Under the pieces are notes generated by a model. That model was not told the origin of the DNA and made no database searches. It worked only from the letters and a program-made list of their open reading frames with translations. This document shows, in pieces, positions 1 through 13,200 of a stretch of 64,000 bases of DNA. Both the position numbers and the translations under genes were made by a program. Numbering within the stretch: the first letter of the stretch is position 1; the number at the start of each line of letters is the position of its first letter. This DNA is from Tubulanus polymorphus (lineage: Eukaryota; Nemertea; Palaeonemertea; Tubulaniformes; Tubulanidae), in the NCBI RefSeq assembly GCF_964204645.1, contig NC_134033.1, forward strand, positions 3,345,631-3,409,630, in the 5' to 3' direction.

Positions 1-84
1 ATCATCAGTTCAATTGTCAGTTCAAAATCAATTATGGCCATGTGAAGAAACCATGTTTTGGGTCTTACTGTTTTGGGCCTCTTA

Positions 85-893
85 GGGTCTTACTGTTGAT
101 TACTGGTTATTTTGAACAGAAATATGAAAGATGTTACTGAGGGTCTTACTGTTGATAACTGATTAATTTGAACAGAAATATGAAAGATGTTACTGAGGGC
201 CTTACTGTTGATAACTGATTCATTTGAGCAGAAATATGAAAGATGTTACTGAGGGCCTTACTGTTGATAACTGATTAATTTAAACAGAAATATGAAAGAT
301 GTTACTGAGGGCCTTACTGTTGATAACTGATTCATTTGAGCAGAAATATGAAAGATGTTACTGAGGGCCTTACTGTTGATAACTGATTAATTTAAACAGA
401 AATATGAAAGATGTTACTGAGGGCCTTACTGTTGATTACTGATTAGTATGAACAGAAATATGAAAGATGTAACTGAGGGCCTTACTGTTGATTACTGATT
501 AATTTGAACAGAAATATGAAAGATGTTATCGAGGGCCTTACTGTTGATTACTGATTAGTATGAACAGAAATATGAAAGATGTTACTGAGGGCCTTACTGT
601 TGATTACTGATTAGTATGAACAGAAATATGAAAGATGTTACTGAGGGCCTTACTGTTGATTACTGATTAATTTGAACAGAAATATGAAAGATGTTACTGA
701 GGGCCTTACTGTTGATTACTGATTAGTATGAACAGAAATATGAAAGATGTTACTGAGGGCCTTACTGTTGATTACTGATTAATTTGATCAGAAATATGAA
801 AGATGTTACTGAGGGCCTTAAAGTTGATTACTAATGAATTTGAACAGAAATATGAAAGATGTTACTGAGGGCCTTAAAGTTGATTACTGATGA
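85..893. repeat. 56-bp minisatellite, about 14 copies
   Basis: Head-to-tail units built on gaacagaaatatgaaagatg followed by ttactgagggccttactgtt recur every 56 bp. Copies alternate between a few variants (gataactg or gattactg, aattt or agtat). The array lies upstream of the first FNDC3 exon seen here, so it is intronic. No coding potential. Confidence 0.95.
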
Positions 894-1071
894 TAAACAC
901 TTCTTTTCATATTTCGATGAAATGATCTGAAAAAATTCAATTCGTTACTGATAGCACTTTTCAGAGGTTGGCAGCCCTGATTTCCTAGGCCGGTGATCTT
1001 TCGATCCCTGTTTATGTAATACGCACTTCGTCCCGTCGCTGATATTTTAGTCATTTTTTTTCCGTTTCTAG

Positions 1072-1210
1072 AGTGTGTTCATTATTGGAGGATATGAAAG
1101 GCGATTTGACGGAGTCGGTGAGCTTTAAAACGCAGGCCTGCGAACCGGAGACTCCGTCGCAACCGAAATTGGTGAGCAGAACGAAAACGACGTTACTGCT
1201 GAAGTGGTCG
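1072..1210 (+). CDS. FNDC3 exon a (end of one FN3, start of the next)
   Basis: Acceptor tttctag, donor gtaagt. Enters with one base of a split codon and leaves in phase 0. Encodes the closing strand VSFKTQA of one FN3 domain and the opening of the next up to LLLKWS. Confidence 0.88.
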
Positions 1211-4200
1211 GTAAGTTTAAAACGGAAAAAAAAACTAATGAAATGATGATATCTGAATGAAAAAAAAGTTCTAAAAAATCAGGACTCTGCATTTGACAGT
1301 GGCAATAGAGGATTCCACTCGTGGCTAGTGAGGATCCACCAGGTGTCACTAGTACGCAGTAGGACATCAACTAACGCTACGATAGATTATTAAACTTGTG
1401 GCGAGTGAGGGTCCCTCTGATGTCGGTAGTGTGCAGTAGGACATCAACTACTATCGGGTGATTGAGGATTCCTCTCGTGGCAAGTGAGGATCCACCAGTG
1501 TCACTAGTGTGCACTAGGACATCAACTAAAGCTACAATAGACGATTACGCTTGTGGCAAGTGTGGATCCACCAGGTGTCACTAGTGCGCAGTAGGACATC
1601 AACTAATGCTTCAATAGACGATTGAACTTATGGCAAGTGAGGGTCCCTTAGGTGTCGCTAGTGTGCAGTAGGACATCAACTACCGACGTGGCAAAAGAGG
1701 ATTCCACTTGTGGCAAGTGTGGATCCACCAGGTGTCCCTTGTGCGCAGTAGCACATCACCTAATGCTACAATAGACGATCGCACTTGTGGCAAGTGAGGG
1801 TCCCTCAGATATCGTAAGTGTGCAGTAGGACATCAACTACTGCGGCAATAGAGGATTCCACTTGTGGCAAGTGAGGGGAATCGCTAGTGTGCATTGGGAT
1901 AACGATGCTGGATTTCCTCTCAGATTCAATTAAATCAATCCATAATTTTCTCAAATTCTACGAATGTTATGAATAAAAATCGTGCTGTTTATGGATGCTT
2001 TCAATTGATCTTAGTACAAATTCAGTTCCTTGTGTTCATAGATTTTAACCCTCTATTCACTACCTGCTATATTCGACTGGGCCCAGTTCCACAGTCGTGA
2101 GTTAAGATTTGACTGAGTTAAAACATTGAAAATGAACTAATTTTAACTCAGAGTCAACTCTAACTCACAACTGTGAAACTGGATCCTGAAGACAATTGTG
2201 AATGAGATAAGGTCTCCAGAATATTAGCCCTTTATTTGCTTTTTTTTTTTTCAGGCTTGCGTCGACAATGGGTTAAAAATAGCGAGCTATTCGTTAGAAT
2301 ACGACCAAGGTCGCGGGGACAATAGTTTCACCGAGGTTTACAACGGTGTTCAAAAACAGTTTAAAGTCACTAAACTCAGCGCGTCAACTCCCTATGTGTT
2401 CAGACTATCTGCTGCTAATGCCAAAGGCAAAAGGTAAGCGATTCGAACATGATGACATCTTGAGACTCGGTCACAAAACAAACCCCTGTCCTAGTAGACA
2501 CATCCTACCTCAGCAGGGATTCAAACCTGATGACATCGTGAGACTCTGTCACAGTACCAACTCCTGTCCTAGTACACACATCCTACCTCAGCAGGGATTC
2601 AAACCTGATGACATCGTGAGACTCTGCTTCTAGTAGACAGAGATTTTAATTAAAAAATTGATGCGAAATGACCAAAAAACCATTTAGTTCATTACAATTG
2701 ATTTGAATTAATTGAAAATCAGAATATGAGCATAACTTCATAATTTTGTTTGGTTATATATCTATTACAATGTATATATGGTAATGTAATGTATGTATAT
2801 ACGATGTATTACAGTGTAATATTTAGTATGTATGTATTACAGTGTAATGTATGTATATACGATGTATTACAGTGTAATATTAAGTATGTATGTATTACAG
2901 TGTAACGTATGTATATATGATGTATTACAGTGTAATATTATGTATTTATGTATGTATTACAGTGTAATATTGAGTATGTGTATGTGTATGTATTACAGTG
3001 TAATATTATGTATGTATTACAGCGGTAATTGCGACGCGGTGTGTTACTACACGAGCGGGACGGCGCCGTCTCAACCGGACCCGCCGATGTCGTCGGAGTC
3101 GTTCGTCAAGGCGTTGACGATCTCGTGGATCCGCCGGCCGAACGACGAGACGTTCACGCTGCAGATGGAGGACGAGGAGACCGGGCACGGGTTCATACCC
3201 GTTTACAACGGGCCCGACCTGTCGCACACAATCAAAAATCTCCGCCGCAATACTGAATATAGATTCAGGGTGAGTTGTCAATTGAGGCACACGGGGGGAT
3301 TCTGTTGGGGGCACACGGGGGATTCTATTGGGATCGCACGGGGGATTCTGTTGGGTGGCGCACGGGGGGATTCTGTTGGGGGCGCACGGGGATTCTGTTG
3401 GGTGGCGCACACGGGGGATTCTATTGGGGGCGCACGGGGGATTCTGTTGGGTGGGGCATGGGGGAATTCTATTGGGGGCGCACGGGGGATTCTGTTGGGT
3501 GGCGCATGGGGGGATTCTGTTGGGGGCGCATGGGGGGATTCTGTTGGGGTGCACGGGGGGATTCTGAAAGGGGGAACAAGTGAGATCGAGATAAAGCCTT
3601 GTCGACCAGTGATATACCGCCCTCCGCGATGATCCGTACTTTATCTTGGAACTAGGCAAAATTAACTCTCCGCATACTACCCTATTTGTCTATTGAGGTC
3701 TTGCAGCCATTTACTTTTTCAATGTTGGTTGGCAAACACAATCACTGATTTAACCCTCGAAGTTTGTAGATCCCTTGGATCCAGATTATCTTTTGTATTT
3801 GTGTACGGCAAGTCTCCGGCATTTGTTGACCAATGACTACTAGGTGTTCGGCCTATCATAGATGACGGCCTCTATGATTCCCCCTATGACATCATCAAAT
3901 GTAACCGTTCCAGAAATGATTGATCCCTCAATAAATCCCCCTATGACATCATCAAATTACTCTTCCGGTTAAGATGTTTGCCTCCATAAATCCCCCTTAT
4001 GACATTATCAAATATAACCCAACCTGATATAATGTCAGCCCGCATTTGCCCCCTATGATATCGACATACCTCTGGAAGAGATGCCTGCCACGTTAGATAT
4101 GTTCCTTAAAGAATTGAAATTCGTTTCTTTTGAAAAGAAATCGTTGTTCGTTTCTTGTAGTTAAGTGCCAACAATGACGAGGGTAACAGCAGATGGAGCG

Positions 4201-7200
4201 ATATCGTCTGCTACCGGACGTTACCAGATCGACCAATGCCTCCCGGTAAACCGGGCGTCAAGGGCAAAATATTCCCGACCAGTTTCAGAGTTATTTGGGG
4301 TAAGTTTTTCTTCTCTCCCGTTTTAGGAGCGCGGAGAAATTTGATCTGGGTCACGACCCGGGAAAAATTGTCTCCACGCGATCGCGCCTATGGAAAATAT
4401 ACAGTTACCGATAGCTCTTGAAACAAACGTTTTAGTTTAGGTTTCTGTAAAACCAGTTTTGTCTTGAACCCTGTAGGATGAACATATTTCGTTCAAGTTT
4501 AATTCGTTCATTCAGTCATTCATTCACTCATTCATTCATTCATTCATTCATTCGTTCGATATGTTATGAATTCCAGATTCGCCGAAAGATAATGGCGGAA
4601 CTGACGTTACTAAATACATTCTAGAAATTGACGAAGGAAGAGGTACGTTTTGACTTTCCGATTTTAACTTTAGGAATTTAAAAAATTACTCTTAAGTTGT
4701 GAGATGTAAGCTTCGACTGTGAGTTTTGAACTTTTTGAAAATGAGCTGGTCATAGCTCGGAGTTAACTCTAACTCACTACCGCGGAACTGGATCCTGAGT
4801 TCAGAGTTAACTCTTACTCACAACTGTGGAACTGGATCCTGAGTTCAGAGTTAACTCTAAACTCGCTACTGCGGAACTGGATCCTGAGTTCAGAGTTAAC
4901 TCTTACAACTGTGGAACTGGATCCTGAGTTCAGAGTTAACTGGCTACTGTGGAACTGGATCCTGAGTTCAGAGTTAACTCTAACTCGCTACTGTGGAACC
5001 AGGTGCTGAGTTCAGAGTTAACTCTAACTCGCTACTGCAGAACTGGATCCTGAGTTCAGAGTTAACTCTTACAACTGTGGAACTGGATCCTGAGTTCAGA
5101 GTTAACTCTAAACTCGCTACTGCGGAACTGGATCTTGAGTTCAGAGTTAACTCTAACTCGCGACTGTGGAACTGGATCCAGTTACACAGTCATGAGTTCA
5201 GATTTAGATTGAATTTGGACTCACAACTTGTGAAAACACGTCCCTAAACTGTCTTTCTTATAGACCCGATAGATGTTGAATGGATTCTATTCGAGATATT
5301 AAAAAATTCTTTCCATTGTTTCCGTTCTAACAGGAGAAGGTGAATTCATCGTTGTAGTTTATTAGAGTTTTAGAAACGGATTTTTCGACCGGGGCTTTAA
5401 ATTTTATGAATTTCAGTCATGCTGTAGAGTAGACGTGTTCTGAATATCACGGCAATGTTTATGAACTTTCGGGAAACCCGAGCCTCGGTCGATGGTCTTC
5501 AAGCTTGAATGAAATTTATTTCAAAACCTTTCTGTTAACCCTCTCAGTGCTGACTAATTAATAACCTATACTGGAGATAATTTGAAAATGTTTGAAAAAT
5601 TCCACCCTAGTGTGTTGAATAACGGGAATACCACTTAGTGCGTCTACACCGCGGTGCGGTGTATTGTAAATTACTCATAGTTCACTTTGTTATTTCACTA
5701 TTTAACAGGTGCTGCCATCTTGCAAGAGAGATAATAACTAATTTCATCAATACACCGCAGTGCGGTGTACTAGCGAAAACCATCACTGATTTATACACCG
5801 CACTGCGGTGTAGACGCGCTGAGAAGATTAAACTACTTCAGACCAGTTCTAGTTCACCGCGATGCAATGTACTAGCAAAATCCATCACTGATTTATACAT
5901 TGCACTGTGGCATAGATGCACTGAAAGGGTTAATAGATAATTTTTGTTTTTAGATACAATTTTTTTTTGTTTTCAGAAAATATTTGTCGTGATTTTCTTT
6001 TTCAAATCCGTAGATAAAAATTGATCGCCAGTATTAGATCAGCTAATTATTTCAGTTCGTTTAATCACAATCGTTCGTTATTCTTTCGAGTCATTAGTGT
6101 CGGTCAGATTTTCAGTTTTAGCTCCTAATCAATTTAGTTCTGTGTCGTACCAGCTAAACTCCTCGGGAGCCAGTCCCCCAGTTGCGATTCAAGTTCAACA
6201 GGCCGTTATAACGCCATCGTTCATACCCAGGGAAAAATCCAGAAAAATCTGATTTTTTTTTTATTTCAAAAATCTTAAAAATTCTTTCTCGAAGAAAAGG
6301 GCAGAAAAAAATCAAAAACGACTGTGAAAACTTTTGAAATTTTTTTAGGTAAAATTTCACTAAATCTGATAAGGTTTTAGATGGGGGAAATGGCTTATGC
6401 TGTGAATTAAGCCCCTATTCTTTGACCCTGGGGTCCATTTCTTGAACGTGGCCTTATTATAATGAATGCGGCATTAGAAAAATGTTGGGTTCCGTTTCAT
6501 AGACTTGTATTACCTTTAACCCTGGGGCTGATTCAATTGATAATGAATTGAGTTAGCCCCCGGGTTAAAGGTAATACCAGTCTATAAAACCGGCCCTTAG
6601 CATTTAAGGATTACCAGTAGAATAAAAAAAGAAGGGTGTTATAACTGAATGAGTCATATTTGAATGTTACAACTGCGGAACTGGCCTTTTTGATAAAATA
6701 GTAATCAATCAGTAAGAAAATCCGAAAGTTGAAAAGAAAAAACAAAATCAATCATTTTGATATAAGAAATATTGATAATCATCAATTACGTCGTTAACGA
6801 GGTAATTACTTAACACGACGGCTAACGAGATGTTCCTTTTTTCGATCGACAGGTTTTGAAGCGACCTACGAAGGTTTAGATCGGGAATTCGTCTGCGATC
6901 GTCTGCTTCCCGGCCACAATTATCGTCTGCGCGTTTCTTGTCTGAGTAAAGGCGGTCACAGCGACGTAAGTATCGTCCAGTCTCCATTAACCCTTTCAGT
7001 ACTGACTATAGTAAATACCCTTTAGTGCTGGAGATAATCTGAAAATGTTGACCTCAAGGCATTGAATTACAGGCTTACCCCTATAGTGCATGTACAGAGG
7101 AAGTGCAGCGACTGCAGGGGTGAAAGCTGCGACAATAATTTACTGAATGACGTTTTTTTTCTTTGAATACCACGTTTTTGAAGTAAATTCGCCGCGGCAA

Positions 7201-10200
7201 TATTTACAATCAGTCCAAAATCGGCATTTGGCCGAGGCAATCAAAAATTGCTTCCAACGTGCCTGGTGTACACCGCGGTGAATCAGTGAATCGTCAGTTA
7301 CTATCTAAATATATATTCATATGAGTCTCATTTTACTGATTCAACATCCGTAAACAGGGGTGGATCTAGCCTAGTTTGTGAGTACTGCTCAGCTGTGGAG
7401 AGGCTCCTATGTCATAGAAAATCTTAAGCGCTCTGCAATCAATGTTAAAGTAAAATCATTCATAACAAATAAGAAGTTTACACAATTTCGATTATTCAAA
7501 TCGGCCATTCGAAATTACTTCCAACCAGAACTAGAAAAATAGAAGGGCACTTCTGCAATAGTGAGCCTCGCTCAAGCGGTTGTAGCTGGATCCATCCCTG
7601 GTAAACAAAAACAGAATAATTTCGCAATCCCCCAAATGAGTACGGAACAGGTGTAAAATCAACCCAGTTTTTCCCGGCCGGCGCCGTTGATAATTCCCGA
7701 TCGATAATCCTATTTCGTTATTTTCGTTGCAGCATTCTGAAATCAACACGATAACAACTCAAGCCCGAGCGCCGGACGCCTGCCAGGCGCCGAAACTTCA
7801 GGGCAAACCTAAAGCCACAACGTTACATCTTAGATGGAGTAAGTACATTCAAATATATGTCATAAATTGTGTAAATTTTGTATTGTAATTCGCTGGCCCT
7901 ATAGTAAATTCTGAATTGTAGATTTGTAGATTATTCAATTCTTACTGTAGATTGTAGATTATAAATGCTTAGCTAGGGTGGCGCCACTGACATGGAAAAC
8001 CTGGAAAACTCAGAAATTCAGAAAAATCTAGAAAAACTCTCGGAATTTGACAAATTTTACTAATAACCTGGGTCCAGTTCCGCAATTGTGAGTTAGGATT
8101 TGACTCTTGAGTTAACGCATTGAAAATGAACTAACTTCAACCCAGAGTTAACTCTAACTCACAACTGTGGAACTGGGTCCTGGGAAACTCAGTGAATTTG
8201 GATAATGTTATCGACCGCGTGTTTCTTTATCAATACGTGATTCAATGAAAAATGAATGAATGGTAAACATTTTAAACCTTGAAATTTCTCTGATTCACTC
8301 TCAGGGAATTTTGTAAATTCACATGTAAAAATCTGGGAAAACTCGAGGTATTTGTGAATGGCCGAAAAAGTGGCGGCGCCCCGTTAGCTGTAAATAGTGA
8401 TTTGTAGATTTCGAAATGAATAAATAATGTCTGATGTGTTTTCATACAGATTATCCCGATAACGATGGCGGGTCGCCGATACAGGAATACGACATCCTGA
8501 TGACGTTGCCGGATAATACAACGCGTGAAGCGTACAAGGGCCGGGACCTTGATTGCGTTGTCGCCGGTCTCGCCCCCGGTCGGCCGTATTTATTCCAAGT
8601 CAGAGCTATAAGCAAGGCAGGGGTATGTACCAAGTTATGGAAATATCGCTTCCCTATGACATCATCAAATCTGTCGTCATCAATCCACCTATGACATCAT
8701 CAAATGGCCTACTAGTGGTTTGATCTGTAGAACCTCTCGAAAAGATGGCCGCCTCTAAATCCCCCTATGACATCGTTAAATTGCTTACCAGTGGTTGGAT
8801 CAATAGGCCCATCTAGACAAGATGTTGGCCTGCGTAAATCCCCCTATGACATCTATGAATTGATGTAAAGGCCAAATTTAGAATAGATAGTTGCCTCTAT
8901 TAATCCCCCTATGACATCATCAAATCTATCTAATGACCATTCTGGAATGGGCGGCCGCCTGCATAGATCCCCCTTTGACATCAATTAATCGCCAATTACT
9001 AGCGGTTTGATCTATGGAACTTACTAGAAAAGATGTCAGTCTCCATAAATCCACCTATGACATCATTAAACCTATCAATAAACCTTTCCTAAAAAGATGG
9101 ATGCCTTCATAAATTCCACCTATGACATCATGAAAACAGTTGAACAATAGGAGACTCAATGAAAGCAGCTATCTTTGTTGAAGTGTCCGCACTTGTATGA
9201 TATTGATGTTCGGTTTGCTGTTTCAGGCTGGACCCTGGTCGGAGTCGTTGGAGGTAGTGAGCGGAGCCGGAGTACCCGATCCGCCTCGCCCTCCGACGGT
9301 CAACTGTAAAGCGCCACACAGTGCAATAATCACGTGGGAGGAGCCGGTGAATAACGGTGCTACGGTTACTGATTATAAATTAGAGTGGACGCAATGTTCG
9401 GAATCTGACTTCACTCAAGTAAGTCTGCAATTTAGAACGTATCGTAGATTTAATCTTAACGACTTAAGACCAGTCTAAGCACATTTTGGTTCTATAGACA
9501 ATCTAATAACTTAAGATCATTCTAAGCTCATTTTGGTTCTATAACCAATCTAACAACTTAAGAACAGTCTAAGCTCATTTTGGTTCTATAACCAATCTAA
9601 CAACTTAAGATCAGTCTCAGCTCATTTTGGTTCTATAACCAATCTAACAACTTAAGATCAGTCTCAGCTCATTTTGGTTCTATAACCAATCTAACAACTT
9701 AAGATCAGTCTAAGCTCATTTTGGTTCTATAACCAATCTAACAACTTAAGATCAGTCTAAGCTCATTTTGGTTCTATAACCAATCTAACAACTTTAGACC
9801 AGTCTAAGCTCGATTTGGATCTATAACCATACTAGCAACTTAAGACCAGTCTAAGCTCATTTTGGTTCTATAGACAATCTAACAACTTAACATCAGTCTA
9901 AGCTCATTTTGGTTCTATAGACAATCTAACAACTTAACATCAGTCTAAGCTCATTTTGGTTCTATAACCAATCTAACAACTTAAGATCTAAGCTCATTTT
10001 GGTTCTGTAGCCAATCTTAACAACTTTAGACCAGTCAGACCTCATTTTGATTCATAGTCAATCCAAAAGCTATTTTAGTTCTATAGTCAATCTTACAACT
10101 TACAGTCTAGGTTCATTTTGGTTTCTTTTACCAACTTGAGAGACCTGTCTTAGAACCAGCTCAGACTCACGACTATGCAACTCGGTGCGGTAGGTGTTTA

Positions 10201-13200
10201 TTATTAACGAATGTTTGTTTATTTTCATACAGTTATACTACGGCTCGTGTATTAGTTACGAAGTGAAAGGATTAACTCCAGCTACTACTTACCACTTCAG
10301 AGTTCAGGTACGTCGCGTTCCTCTCAAACATTCAACTTTCTCTATCAGAAACCCACGGTAGGCATTTGAACCTGATGGCACCGAGACAAAACCCTGCCTG
10401 ACTTGCCATAGTGCGCAGCTACATGTGCAGCTAAAGCTGATTCCTGAAATAGTGAACTTTCAGTCATATAAATCCACCCCCTATTTCTGGGAGAAATATT
10501 CAACAAAATGTTATTGAATTCTTTCAGGCCACAAACAGCGCCGGCCCGGGACCATTCAGCGCGATTTCCATGGCTACCACTCCTCCCTCTAGTCCGGGAC
10601 CGGTGGCGTGGATACGACCTTCGGTGACGGCGACGACCTTGCACTTGGTGTGGAAGGAGCCAAACAACCACGGTTCGGAGATCATCTCGTACAACATCGA
10701 CATCGGCGACCGACATATCGCCGTCGGCAACGAGCTGGAATACACGTTAGAAGATCTAGTCCCTGAAACTACGTATAGGTACGTCTGAAGGGTGTCCCCA
10801 TGAATTTATTCATGAAATTGTTGGTTTTTCATTAAAAAATGGGGGCTGTTGTCCTAGGGGGCAATTGTGCGAGAAACGCCTGTCTGTTCTCTGTTTGTAG
10901 ACAAGTCTGTTAACTCGTCTGCTGACCCATCTGTTAACCCGTCTGCTGACCTGTCTGTCAACCCATCTGCTGACCTGTCTACAGATCTGTCTGCTGACCC
11001 ATCTGTTAACCAGTCTGCTGACCTATCTGTTAACCAGTCTGCTGACCCATCTGTTAACCAGTCTGCTGACCTGTCTACAGATATGTCTGCTGACCCATCT
11101 GTTAACCCGTCTGCTGACCTGTCTGTTAACCTATCTGCTGACCCGTCTGCTGACCCATCTGTTAACCTGTCTGCTGACCTGTCTGCTGATCTATCTGTTT
11201 GTACCGTCAGCTTAAACCTGTGCGCTAAAAGAATACCAGAACGGACTGGTTCCACGCCTCATTTTAGTTGAATGTTCACTTTTATCTGCAAACTATGGAA
11301 CGGGATACTGGACTCCGTTCCACAGTCTTTGAATTTAAATAGATTTAAATTAAGCCCTGCTACAGCACTTGTGGAGGGGTGATAGACCACTCTGGAACCA
11401 GCCAGTCGTCTAATGATATATGATTTATAAATGATTCATAAATGATTTGCTTTAAAAATGGCGTTGTTTTTATTTTGTACAGAATCCGAATTCAGGCGGT
11501 GAACAGTATCGGGGTCGGCGCGTACAGCTCGCCGTTGAAAGTGACGATGCGAGCGTTGCCGCCGCCGCCCCCTCGACTCGAGTGTCTGAACTACGCTCCG
11601 AACAGTCTGAAGTTGAAGTGGGGCGAAAATAAAAACACCGAACTGATTCAGTACTGCGTCGAAATCAAACGCGATAACGGCAGGTAAGACCTAAAGCGCC
11701 ATCTATTGCAGATATGTTGTATGATTCAAACCCGTTCAGAAAAGATGGCCGCCTCTAACCAATCCCCTTATGACATCACATATTTGTTATAAATGGGTGA
11801 CTGCTGTGTTTTTCAATATATTCTATCTATTCGATCTATCCAATATAGAATTTGGTGATGTCATAGGTGGATTTATGTCGAGGCAGCCATCTTCTAGATG
11901 GGTCTACTCTACATATTTATTTGAAATGATCAATAAAATTTGGTGATGTCATAGGTGGATTTATGAGGCAGCCATCTTTTCTAGATGAGTCTACGTATAT
12001 GAAATGATCGATGGTAATTTAATGAAATGAAATCATCGGGGGATTCATAAAGGCAGACATCTTTTCTAGAGTAGTGCATAGATCAAATCACCGAACATTT
12101 TGATGATGTCATTGGGGGATGTATGAAAGTAGCCCCTTTTTTCCTGATCTGCCTAAAGAACGAAAATAATGAGACGATGATGTGATATCATTGGGGGGGG
12201 GGGGGGGGGGAGTACGGAGGTGACCGCCATCTTTTTGAAAAATCGTAATTCTGACCGATGCATTTTATTTTCAGTTATCAAGTGATATATCAAGGCATCA
12301 GTCAGAATTATAAAGTGAATAAGCTATCAGAGTTGATGGATTACCGGTTCCGAATTAGCGCCAGTAACGAGGCTGGCCAGGGTGAATACAGCGACGATTA
12401 CTGCTTCCGAACTACGAAGGCGCCGCCACCGGCAGTCAGAGGTACTAAACCCGACATCGATTTACATCGATATACACGGATTTACATAATCAATGTACAT
12501 AAATTGAATCAGGATGACTAACCTGGAAATCAGGGAAAAGTCAAGGAATCCTTCTTTTCTTTCAAGTCGAGGAATAGTCAGGGGATTTCGTTAACATAGC
12601 TATTTCGCGCATATTGTCATACACTTTCAGTCTAAAGCCGTGATCACACGAGCCAAATTTGGCCCGGAACAACTGTTCACATGGATGCCAAATGGGCCCG
12701 AGCCTGTGTGGCCCGGGCCAAATTTTGCCCAACCAAAAACGTCTGACCAGGCCCGAGCCAAATTTTAGCACCAGACAATTAAAGAAATCAGATTTCTATT
12801 TCTATTTGCAAATCAGTGAATTAAACTCCCCGATAAAGGCCATCAGCTTATTAAGATTTATGAAATCCATGTATTCTAGGCTTAATAACTGGCCTCGGTT
12901 TATTGACCGCAAATATACGGTATTCGAAAGATGTTCGGAAATTTCATCGTTGATATATTATATATTTTCAGCTCCGAAAGCGGTGAACGTGTCGATCGAC
13001 TCGTGTCACATCGAGTGGAGTCCGTGTCGACCGATGGGCAAAGACACGATCGAGTATATATTACAAATACAGCATAGACATGACTCGGAATATCGGCAGG
13101 TAAATAAGTACATCTAATTTACATCGATTGGCATATATTTGCGTAAATTTTCATAATTTTGCATCAATTTGCGTATACTTACATCGATGTAAATCGAATT

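Noticed and set aside
3006-3022. Upstream attacag copies as the true exon c acceptor
   Set aside because: Using them would add out-of-family residues and stops from the array; the last copy gives exact FN3 continuity, though alternative use is kept as a finding.
3006-3659. Proline- and glycine-rich ORFs on both strands
   Set aside because: They are reading-frame shadows of a real FNDC3 exon and the adjacent G-rich array; the splice donor at 3270 ends the coding part.
10854-11271. Sense and antisense ORFs rich in SADLSVNP and TDRSAD
   Set aside because: A period divisible by three in an intronic minisatellite produces open frames on both strands.
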